Source: Weissella cibaria KACC 11862
Lineage (GTDB): Bacteria > Bacillota > Bacilli > Lactobacillales > Lactobacillaceae
Length of the DNA stretch: 64,000 bases
Assembly (NCBI RefSeq): GCF_000193635.1
Contig: NZ_AEKT01000028.1
Location: forward strand, 52,159 to 116,158
Direction of reading: 5' to 3'
Below the pieces are notes generated by a model, which did no database searches, had not been told where the DNA came from, and saw nothing but the letters and a program-made list of their open reading frames with translations. Shown here in pieces: positions 57,303 through 64,000 of the stretch (within the stretch, counting starts at the first letter, position 1; every line of letters starts with the position of its first letter). A program made the translations under genes and the position numbers.

Positions 57303-57659
57303 ATGCGTCAAAACGCTTTGCTAGAAAAGTTGGTTGCTGATCAATTGCGTACGGACATTCCTGAGTTCCGTGCCGGTGATTCAGTTCGTGTATACGCTCG
57401 AATCGTTGAAGGTTCACGTGAGCGTGTGCAATTGTTTGAAGGTGTTGTTATCAAGCGTAAGGGTACTGGTATCCAAGCTACTTACACTGTTCGTAAGATT
57501 TCTAACGGTGTTGGTGTTGAGCGTACTTTCCCATTGCACTCACCACGTGTTGATAAGATTGAAGTGACTCGTCACGGTCGTGTACGTCGCGCTAAGTTGT
57601 ACTACTTGCGTGCATTGCACGGTAAGGCTGCTCGTATCCGCGAAGCACGCCGTGCCTAA
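57303..57659 (+). CDS. rplS: 50S ribosomal protein L19
   Basis: The protein is 118 residues with L19 motifs [30 protein letters not shown] and [13 protein letters not shown]. The ATG at 57303 follows TAGGAG; the longer frame from 57270 covers the leader hairpin and is not coding. Strong codon bias. Confidence 0.98.
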   Translation: MRQNALLEKLVADQLRTDIPEFRAGDSVRVYARIVEGSRERVQLFEGVVIKRKGTGIQATYTVRKISNGVGVERTFPLHSPRVDKIEVTRHGRVRRAKLYYLRALHGKAARIREARRA

Positions 57660-57682
57660 TGACATTTCGTCATTAAGCTTCG

Positions 57683-57716
57683 AAAAGGCTGATTCCATTT
57701 GGAATCAGCCTTTTTC
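57683..57716 (+). terminator. Intrinsic terminator of rplS
   Basis: AAAAGGCTGATTCC (57683-57696) pairs perfectly with GGAATCAGCCTTTT (57701-57714), four-base loop, further T. Confidence 0.95.
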
Positions 57717-57753
57717 TGTTATTTAGGTAAAACGTTTCATTAGATAATGATTA

Positions 57754-57778
57754 ATTTATGAGCGTTCGACTCATAAAT
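57754..57778. promoter_or_regulatory. Palindrome upstream of the dicarboxylate symporter gene
   Basis: Perfect 9-bp arms ATTTATGAG and CTCATAAAT with a 7-nt spacer. A T run begins 4 bp downstream (after AAGTC), so it could be a weak terminator, but it also suits an operator near the symporter promoter. Confidence 0.45.
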
Positions 57779-57855
57779 AAGTCTTTTTTTTATTATGAAA
57801 TAGTGTAAACTAGAACAAGTGTTATTTTTAAAAGTTAGGGATAGGTAGAGTATTC

Positions 57856-59142
57856 ATGGTTGAAAAAAAGACCAAGAAAGAAAAGCATAGTGTTGGTCTC
57901 GGTTGGCGCATCTTGTTTGGCCTTGTCGTTGGTATTATTTTGGGTGTTATCTTCTATCAAAATAAGACGGCGATTACCGCGATGCAAAATATCGGGACGA
58001 TGTTCATCGGTCTAATTCAAATGGTCGTGTTACCAATTGTTTTGACAAGTTTGACCGCCGGAATTGCGAAGATGGGTGACATGCATAAATTAGGCCGCAT
58101 CGGTGGTAAAACAATTATCTACTTTGAATTGTTATCAACTGTGGCGATTTTAATTGGTATGATTGCCGGAAATGTGTTCCAACCAGGGGCGCATGTGGAT
58201 ATTCATAATTTGCAAGCATCTAACATCAGTTCGTACTTGTCGACGGCCAAAGCGGCGGGTGACCATGGTGTCTGGTCGACAGTTATGGACATTATTCCAA
58301 CGAACTTCTTCGGATCGTTGGCCAATGATAAGATGTTGCAGGTTATTTTCTTCTCTGTTTTCTTTGGATTAGGAACGGCTGCCATTGGGCCAAAGGGACA
58401 AATCATTATCGACTTTTTGGATGCGGTTGCTGAAGTGATGTTTAAAGTCACAAACTGGGTCATGCAAGTTGCACCAATTGGTGTCGGTGCATTGATTGGG
58501 GCGACGGTAGCTCAGATGGGGGTTAGCTCACTTGGATCATTAGGCTTCTTTATCTTTATTGCCTATGCAACGATGATTTTCTTTATTTTGGTTGTTTTGG
58601 GTGCGGTGTTGCACATCTTTGGTGTCAACGTCTTTACCTTGATTAAGGTATTAAAAGAAGAGATTATCTTGGCTTTTACAACGGCCTCATCAGAAGCAAC
58701 GTTGCCACGTATTGTGTCAAAGATGGAAAAGTTCGGGGTTAGCCAAGGTGTTGTATCATTCGTTGTGCCAACGGGGTACACGTTTAACCTAGATGGATCG
58801 GCTATTTATCAAGCGCTGGGTGCATTATTCATGGCACAGGCTTATGGCATTCACTTGACGATTGAACATCAGTTGACTTTGCTGGTGGTCTTGATGATTA
58901 CCTCAAAGGGAATGGCTGGTGTACCAGGTGCCTCATTCGTTGTCTTGCTGGCCACGGTGTCAACGATTGGCGTGCCGGTGCAAGGCTTGGCATTCATTGC
59001 TGGTATTGACCGATTGGTTGATATGGGCCGAACGGTTGTTAACGTTGTTGGTAATTCAGCTGCATCAATCGTTATTTCAAAGTCTGAAAAGGACTTTGAT
59101 GAGGAAAAGAGTATTCGTTACTTAGCATCATTAAATGATTAA
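57856..59142 (+). CDS. Dicarboxylate/amino acid:cation symporter (DAACS family)
   Basis: GltP/DctA-type sodium- or proton-coupled uptake system for glutamate, aspartate or C4-dicarboxylates. The product is 428 residues with about eight hydrophobic segments. The re-entrant loop motif AFTTASSEATLPRIV (serine-rich) and the transport-site motif PTGYTFNLDGSAIYQ are present, followed by TSKGMAGVPGASFVVL. Substrate is not decided by sequence alone. Own transcription unit with a terminator after it. Confidence 0.95.
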   Translation: MVEKKTKKEKHSVGLGWRILFGLVVGIILGVIFYQNKTAITAMQNIGTMFIGLIQMVVLPIVLTSLTAGIAKMGDMHKLGRIGGKTIIYFELLSTVAILIGMIAGNVFQPGAHVDIHNLQASNISSYLSTAKAAGDHGVWSTVMDIIPTNFFGSLANDKMLQVIFFSVFFGLGTAAIGPKGQIIIDFLDAVAEVMFKVTNWVMQVAPIGVGALIGATVAQMGVSSLGSLGFFIFIAYATMIFFILVVLGAVLHIFGVNVFTLIKVLKEEIILAFTTASSEATLPRIVSKMEKFGVSQGVVSFVVPTGYTFNLDGSAIYQALGALFMAQAYGIHLTIEHQLTLLVVLMITSKGMAGVPGASFVVLLATVSTIGVPVQGLAFIAGIDRLVDMGRTVVNVVGNSAASIVISKSEKDFDEEKSIRYLASLND

Positions 59143-59150
59143 ATAATAAG

Positions 59151-59195
59151 CTCCCCTCTGTTTGGTTTTATGACTGGATAGAGGGGAGTTTTTTG
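59151..59195 (+). terminator. Intrinsic terminator of the symporter gene
   Basis: CTCCCCTCT (59151-59159) pairs with AGAGGGGAG (59180-59188), followed by a T run. Confidence 0.92.
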
Positions 59196-59356
59196 GTTGA
59201 TTAGGGGTTGCTTTCTTGTTGCGCGTAACTAGTGAGAAAACCTGACATTTGCTGTGGTGTAAGTGTAAAATGTGTGTGATAATATAGGGACGAAATAAAG
59301 TGGAAATTTGGGTATCCAACGGCCGCTTTGAAAAGACATAAAAGGAGGCGGCACTT

Positions 59357-60313
59357 GTGACATTAGCACGTGTACGTGAGTATGGTTTGAAGGCCATTGT
59401 ATTTGTAACGGCATCAGTATTGGTGGCGATTTCAATGAATAATTTCTTCATTCCAAATAACATCTTCTCTGGTGGATTTAATGGAGTTGCACAACTGCTT
59501 AGTTTATTCTTTAAAGCAGTTTTCGGCATTCATGTTGAAGTTGGTGCGATTATCATGGCGGTTAATATTCCGCTTGCAATTGCCGGATGGATTTATGCAG
59601 GACGCGAATTTACGATCCTATCATTTTTGAATAATTTCTTCGCGTCGTTTATGCAGATTGTCTTACCGAAACAGACGTTAGTGGCACATGAGCCAATTCT
59701 GGCTGGCTTGTTTGGTGGATTGCTATTGGGTGTGGCAATTGGTATCACTTTTAAGTTGGGCTTCTCAACTGGTGGTATGGATATTGTTGCCATGATTGTA
59801 CAGAAGACAACCGGAAAGTCGATTGGATTTATCAATCTCTTTATTAATGGGTTTGTCGTGGTTATTGCGGGTTCATTCATTGGTTGGCAAAATGCCATGT
59901 ACACAATCATTGGTATCTACGCGACGTCAGTGGCTGTTGATTCGATTCACACCCGTCACCAAAAGCTGACGGCCTTTATCGTCACCCGTCGAGCCGACGA
60001 AGTGACCAAGGCCTTGCAAGAAGATTTGATTCGCGGTATTACGATTCTGCCATCTGTTGGTGCCTACACGCGTGAGCCGAACTCAACGCTGATGATGGTA
60101 TTGTCACGGTATGAGTTGACTGAAATGGAACGTTTGACGAAATCAGTAGACCCAGACGCCTTTATTAATATTGTTAACACGGTTAACGTATCGAACAATT
60201 TCTGGAACGAAGATTTGCAAAGCCAAATCAGGCGTGAACGGTTAGCCGCACAGGCACAAATTACGGATGCATTGAATTTGGATGCCGAGGCTGATAAGCT
60301 ATTAAATAAGTAA
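59357..60313 (+). CDS. YitT-family membrane protein with DUF2179 domain
   Basis: A 318-residue protein with five to six membrane helices (about 10-180; including FIPNNIFSGGFNGVAQL) and a cytoplasmic C-terminal DUF2179 domain (about 200-290, with GITILPSVGAYTREPNSTLMMVLSRYEL). The GTG at 59357 follows AGGAGGCGG. A TGA-TAATAT extended -10 at 59277-59285 may be its promoter. The family function is unknown; the C-terminal domain resembles small regulatory ligand-binding folds. Confidence 0.92.
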   Translation: MTLARVREYGLKAIVFVTASVLVAISMNNFFIPNNIFSGGFNGVAQLLSLFFKAVFGIHVEVGAIIMAVNIPLAIAGWIYAGREFTILSFLNNFFASFMQIVLPKQTLVAHEPILAGLFGGLLLGVAIGITFKLGFSTGGMDIVAMIVQKTTGKSIGFINLFINGFVVVIAGSFIGWQNAMYTIIGIYATSVAVDSIHTRHQKLTAFIVTRRADEVTKALQEDLIRGITILPSVGAYTREPNSTLMMVLSRYELTEMERLTKSVDPDAFINIVNTVNVSNNFWNEDLQSQIRRERLAAQAQITDALNLDAEADKLLNK

Positions 60314-60337
60314 TAAAGAAGAGACGAGGAAAGAATA

Positions 60338-60523
60338 ATGCCTTTTGTACACGTAGAACTGGTTGAAGGTCGCTCAGATGAGCAACTAAAGGGAATGATG
60401 GCTGATATTACGGCAGCAGTTGAAAAGAACACTGGTGCCCCACGTGAGGCGATTAAGGTGATTGTGAACGAAATGCGTGCGGACCGTTTTATGGACGGTG
60501 GTACTTTGCGTTCTGAAAAGTAA
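60338..60523 (+). CDS. 4-oxalocrotonate tautomerase family protein
   Basis: Sixty-one residues, typical for 4-OT subunits. Pro1, the catalytic base after removal of Met, is followed by [14 protein letters not shown]; Arg residues in the middle and at APREAIKV fit the family. The natural substrate in lactic acid bacteria is unknown. It lies 24 nt after the YitT gene and probably shares its transcript. Confidence 0.92.
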   Translation: MPFVHVELVEGRSDEQLKGMMADITAAVEKNTGAPREAIKVIVNEMRADRFMDGGTLRSEK

Positions 60524-60534
60524 TTGCGTACAAT

Positions 60535-60572
60535 AAGAGGAGTGGTATTTAAATACCACTCCTCTTTTTTCG
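60535..60572 (+). terminator. Intrinsic terminator of the yitT-tautomerase unit
   Basis: Sixteen-bp perfect palindrome AAGAGGAGTGGTATTT / AAATACCACTCCTCTT, followed by T residues. Confidence 0.95.
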
Positions 60573-60621
60573 CATATTGTTGGGAATATGTTAGATATAA
60601 AACGATAATTAGGAGCTATGT

Positions 60622-62127
60622 ATGGCTGATCAATATATTATGGCGTTGGATCAAGGGACGACAAGTACTCGCGCGATTTTGTTTGACGCAGATGGTAAGG
60701 CCGTGGCAACAGCACAAAAAGAGTTGCCACAAATTTTTAAGCAACCAGGCTGGGTTGAACACGATGCGGAGATTATTTGGGACCATGCGCGTCAAGTGAT
60801 GGCTGAAGTGGTGATTCAGGCCAATGTGCCACCTTATAAAGTTGCCGGTATCGGTCTAACAAACCAACGTGAAACAACGGTTATTTGGGATCGATTTACG
60901 GGTGAACCAATTGCACCAGCCGTTGTGTGGCAATCAAAGCAAAGTGATGCGATTGCTGAATCGTTAAAAGCAGCCGGATTAACTGATTTTGTTTATGAGA
61001 AGACAGGTTTGTGGATTGACGCCTATTTCTCAGCCACGAAGATTATGTGGTTGCTCGACAATGTGCCGGGTGCTCGCGACCGAGCTGAAGCGGGCGATTT
61101 GTTGTTTGGGACAATCGATTCTTGGCTATTGTATAAGCTGACGAATGGGGCTGTGCATGCAACGGACTATTCAAATGCCTCACGCACGATGCTGTTTAAC
61201 ATCCACACCCTATCATGGGATACGGAGTTGTTAGAGAAGTTTAATATTCCAGCAAGCATGTTGCCAGATGTGAAAGACTCTTCGGGATTGTTTGGGTATA
61301 CGGCTGATTATGCCTTTTTCGGTATTCAAGTGCCAATTGCTGGTATTGCCGGTGACCAACAAGCAGCGCTCTTTGGTCATAAGGCGTTTACACCAGGGGA
61401 TGTGAAGAATACCTTTGGGACGGGTTCATTTATTGTGATGAACACTGGCACGGACATTTCAACGTCGCAGCATGGTTTGTTGACAACCATTGGCTACAGC
61501 TTGAATGGAGAAGTTACCTATGCATTAGAAGGGTCTGTCTTTATTGCCGGGGCGGCGATTCAGTGGTTACGTGATGGCCTAGAATTGATTAATAGTGCCA
61601 AGGAAACGGCTGACTTAGCGACGTTAGCACGTGAGCAACATCCAGAACCAATTTTCTTAGTGCCGGCCTTCACGGGCCTTGGTGCGCCTTACTGGGACCA
61701 AAATACACGTGGGGCCATGTTTGGTTTGACCCGTGCCACGAGCAAGGGGGATGTTGTCCGCGCCACACTCGAGTCCTTAGCTTATCAAACGCGTGATGTG
61801 TTGGAAGCCATGGAGCAAGACACGAACTTGAAGGTTGCTAATTTGGTGATTGATGGTGGCGCTGCAGCTAATGATTATTTGCATCAATTCCAAGCAGATT
61901 TAATTAACGTGCCGGTGCGACGTCCAGAACAACTTGAAACAACGGCCCTTGGTGCTGCTTATTTGGCTGGACTTGGGGTTGGCTTCTGGGAGAATTTGGC
62001 ACAATTGCCAGATGTTACTGCATCTGATATCAAGCAACCAATGGCTGATCGTCAAACGGAAATGAAATCAGCTTACCAAGGGTGGCATCGTGCGGTAAAA
62101 GCCGCACGTATGTTCCCTTTGCAGTAA
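60622..62127 (+). CDS. glpK: Glycerol kinase
   Basis: Phosphorylates glycerol to glycerol 3-phosphate, feeding lipid synthesis or catabolism. The product is 501 residues. FGGY motifs are ALDQGTTSTRAILFD at the N-terminus, GIGLTNQRETT, IAGDQQAALFG, NTFGTGSFIVMNTG and FTGLGAPYWD. In enterococcal GlpK a regulatory His is phosphorylated by HPr within a YGHT segment; the matching place here appears to be FGYT (Tyr226). No glpO or glpF is adjacent. A TATAAA before the gene may be its -10. Confidence 0.97.
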   Translation: MADQYIMALDQGTTSTRAILFDADGKAVATAQKELPQIFKQPGWVEHDAEIIWDHARQVMAEVVIQANVPPYKVAGIGLTNQRETTVIWDRFTGEPIAPAVVWQSKQSDAIAESLKAAGLTDFVYEKTGLWIDAYFSATKIMWLLDNVPGARDRAEAGDLLFGTIDSWLLYKLTNGAVHATDYSNASRTMLFNIHTLSWDTELLEKFNIPASMLPDVKDSSGLFGYTADYAFFGIQVPIAGIAGDQQAALFGHKAFTPGDVKNTFGTGSFIVMNTGTDISTSQHGLLTTIGYSLNGEVTYALEGSVFIAGAAIQWLRDGLELINSAKETADLATLAREQHPEPIFLVPAFTGLGAPYWDQNTRGAMFGLTRATSKGDVVRATLESLAYQTRDVLEAMEQDTNLKVANLVIDGGAAANDYLHQFQADLINVPVRRPEQLETTALGAAYLAGLGVGFWENLAQLPDVTASDIKQPMADRQTEMKSAYQGWHRAVKAARMFPLQ

Positions 62128-62210
62128 CGGATTAGTCTTTAAAAAGTGATTTTTTTGTAAATTGTTAATAACCAAAAATATGTTAACTAATATGTAGTTG
62201 GTATATTGCT

Positions 62211-62267
62211 AAGCGTCTCCATGTAAGCGATCCTGTGACAGGTTTGCTTGGGTAGGCGCTTTTTTAT
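62211..62267 (+). terminator. Intrinsic terminator after glpK
   Basis: Nested stem: outer AAGCGTCT with AGGCGCTT, inner AAGC...CCTG with CAGG...GCTT, then a T run. A TATATT just upstream leaves open a short separate transcript. Confidence 0.8.
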
Positions 62268-62382
62268 TGTAGCAATGAGTGCGACTGGGTGTGACAGATG
62301 TTACGTACTGTAGGGTGAACTAACCAATATAAATTGCATCTTGATAATGCTGGTTGGTGAAAATGTGAAGAGTTCCCGAACA

Positions 62383-62394
62383 GAACGTTTGTTC
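62383..62394. promoter_or_regulatory. LexA/DinR-type box upstream of the wall hydrolase gene
   Basis: GAAC-GTTT-GTTC fits the Gram-positive SOS box core GAAC-N4-GTTC. It lies 25 bp upstream of TATGAT (62419-62424), a possible -10, and 119 bp upstream of the hydrolase start. The rest of the 386-nt gene-free stretch 62128-62513 shows only the glpK terminator and promoter-like AT-rich sequence. Confidence 0.45.
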
Positions 62395-62513
62395 GTAAAA
62401 ATGGCGCTTGAAATACGGTATGATAGATACGTACAAAAATTATTTAAGAGTTTCTTAATTATTTTATTTTTAGTAAGTAAATAAAGTCATTTTTCACGGG
62501 AGGAGTTGTTTGT

Positions 62514-63962
62514 ATGGGACAAACACCAACAAAAGCAATTATCGCAGGGGTCGCGGGCGCCTTAGGTGTGGTTGCGACGACACAAGTACCAATGGTTCAA
62601 GCAGCCGTTGATCAACTAGCTAATATGACGCAGGACACCAAGCACGTTAAGCGGGTGTCGACAGCCAATGATGCTGAAAAATTAAAGTCGGCGCACCGAG
62701 GCGTTACGAAGAAGTCAGATATTGTTAGGGCACAGTCAACGTCAACTACGCCACAATTTGAAGCTGTGGCAGATGAAATTCCGGTTGAACCATCATTGGC
62801 ACCAGTACTTGAAACCAACAGTCATGCAGAGATTGCAGCAACTAGCGAGGTAGATACGCCAACGTCATTGTCTGTGGCAGATGACGTTTTGCAGTCAACG
62901 GCGCCGGTGACTGCATCATATGTTTACACGGCACCAAGTGCCTCTGAAACTAGCACAATGGTATCAAGTGCACCAGCCACGCCGGCCGAGCAGGCTGTGG
63001 TTTCAGAAGCAACCACGGCAACTGCCAGTCCGGCTGATGCAACACGCTATACAGTTCAAGACGGTGATACATTAGGGAACATTGCAACAACAATCGGTGT
63101 ACCGGTCGAGACAATTATCGCGCTTAATCCAGACGTTGATTTAACGATGTTGCAAGTCGGTCAAATTATTTTCGTCCCACGCGACACGGCGCCGGTGTCT
63201 GAAGTGACATCGCCGGTTACGATTGCTTCAGATGCCGCAACATCTGTATCAGAAGTGACAGCTGACGATTATCAGACGGCCTTAGCTGCGGAAGTTGCAG
63301 ATGCCATGGGTGAGGATATTGTCGTGGAGACACCGTCAATGCCATCGTCAGCGCCAACGATTGTGGTTTCGAGCGCGACAGACACGTCGACGTCAACTTC
63401 AGTTGCAGCGTCATCGTCTGCAGCGGGATCATCTGCAGTCGCTAGTTCAGTTGCACCAACGACACCGGTTGACACGACGGTGGATAACACGGTGCCAAGC
63501 GCAACGCCAACTGCCGTGTTGCCAGTTAATCCAGGTGACGAAACAGACGTAGTTAGTGGTAGTTTAACGGCTACCCAGCGCCAAACGATTGTGACAGCCG
63601 CCTTGAAGTACGCCGGGCAGGGTATTACTTACGTTTGGGGTGGTAAAACACCTGCCGGTTTTGATTGCTCTGGCTTAGCTGCCTGGGTATACCAAGATGC
63701 TGGCTTATCATTGCCTTCTTACACAGTTTCGGAAGAATCTTACGTGGCAACAACTGATGTTCGAACCAAGGCTGACGTAATGGCGGTTGCACAACCGGGT
63801 GATTTATTATTCTGGGGTGGTCATGGGGCTTCATGGCACGTTGCGATTTACATTGGAGGCGGTCAATATGTGGCAGCGCCCGCACCAGGTAAGAACGTCC
63901 AAATTGAAACGGTTGATGAAGTCAACTTTATGCCGAACTTCATCGGCTCATACAACATCTAA
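62514..63962 (+). CDS. Secreted LysM and NlpC/P60 peptidoglycan hydrolase
   Basis: Cell-wall endopeptidase of 482 residues, probably cleaving stem peptides during growth or separation. Order: signal peptide (about 1-31, cleavage near VQAA), Ser/Thr/Ala-rich linker, one LysM domain (about 178-223, YTVQDGDTLGNIATTIGV) that binds peptidoglycan, a second Ser/Thr/Ala-rich linker (about 225-345), then NlpC/P60 (about 358-482). Catalytic residues are Cys385 in FDCSG and His442 in SWHVAIYIG. GGGAGGAG site before the ATG. The long linkers have a composition like the adhesin stalk and may be glycosylated. Confidence 0.95.
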   Translation: MGQTPTKAIIAGVAGALGVVATTQVPMVQAAVDQLANMTQDTKHVKRVSTANDAEKLKSAHRGVTKKSDIVRAQSTSTTPQFEAVADEIPVEPSLAPVLETNSHAEIAATSEVDTPTSLSVADDVLQSTAPVTASYVYTAPSASETSTMVSSAPATPAEQAVVSEATTATASPADATRYTVQDGDTLGNIATTIGVPVETIIALNPDVDLTMLQVGQIIFVPRDTAPVSEVTSPVTIASDAATSVSEVTADDYQTALAAEVADAMGEDIVVETPSMPSSAPTIVVSSATDTSTSTSVAASSSAAGSSAVASSVAPTTPVDTTVDNTVPSATPTAVLPVNPGDETDVVSGSLTATQRQTIVTAALKYAGQGITYVWGGKTPAGFDCSGLAAWVYQDAGLSLPSYTVSEESYVATTDVRTKADVMAVAQPGDLLFWGGHGASWHVAIYIGGGQYVAAPAPGKNVQIETVDEVNFMPNFIGSYNI

Positions 63963-64000
63963 CTAAAAACGCACCACACTACGACGTCGTTACGTTACTA

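Noticed and set aside
60524-60799. 91-codon + strand ORF overlapping the start of glpK
   Set aside because: It covers the terminator and glpK in another frame and shows no coding character.

Overview
The window is a 64-kb stretch of a low-GC Gram-positive chromosome, almost certainly a lactic acid bacterium of the Lactobacillaceae and most likely Weissella. I infer this from the gene order (comG operon, ytxK, ackA; fmt, rsmB, stp, prkC, rsgA, rpe, thiN, rpmB; asp23, fakA; recG, plsX, acpP, rnc, smc, ftsY, ylxM, ffh; rpsP; rimM, trmD, rplS), heavy TTG leucine use, and strong AGGAGG-type ribosome binding sites. No marker gene fixes the species. I saw no rRNA, tRNA, insertion sequence, prophage or CRISPR array. 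Nearly all genes are on the + strand; the one clear exception is a phosphoglycerate-mutase-family gene at 55110-55778.

Layout. 1-618: end of a purine permease. 753-4196: complete seven-gene comG operon (DNA-uptake pseudopilus), then a YtxK-like methyltransferase and acetate kinase. 6782-16610: priA, fmt, rsmB, the stp/prkC phosphatase-kinase pair, rsgA, rpe and thiN. 16762-19175: rpmB, asp23-family gene and fakA. 19236-40025: an accessory island holding a gigantic LPXTG cell-wall adhesin (about 17.8 kb), a two-gene glycosyltransferase module and a GC-rich palindromic element, all between fakA and recG. 40100-51207: recG, plsX, acpP, rnc, smc, ftsY, ylxM, ffh and a small ORF. 51298-51472: a candidate structured RNA, then two small membrane-anchored proteins. 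52580-57659: rpsP, terC-family, SPFH protein, a 43-residue membrane peptide, gpmB-like, rimM, trmD, rplS. 57856-63962: dicarboxylate symporter, YitT-family protein, tautomerase, glycerol kinase and a LysM-NlpC/P60 wall hydrolase.

The most striking locus is the adhesin. Its signal peptide (19476-19745) and its 5918-residue body (19705-37461) lie in different frames, and the break sits exactly in a 10-bp direct repeat at 19718-19742. Removing one 10-bp copy joins the frames into a single 5991-residue secreted, sortase-anchored protein. This looks like an ON/OFF contingency switch caught in the OFF state, unless it is a fixed mutation or a sequence error. The body has 15 MucBP/Muc_B2-like domain pairs. 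The two downstream genes resemble a GtfA-like glycosyltransferase and a partner, and may glycosylate it.

A second observation is regulatory. The promoters of rpmB and rpsP, 36 kb apart, share the palindrome TGTAAAG-N8-CTTTACA at or beside the -35 box, suggesting a common repressor of ribosomal-protein genes. Other items worth a look are the palindromic element at 39808-39990, the three-hairpin RNA candidate at 51298-51472, a LexA-type box before the wall hydrolase, and an in-frame hexanucleotide repeat in ftsY.
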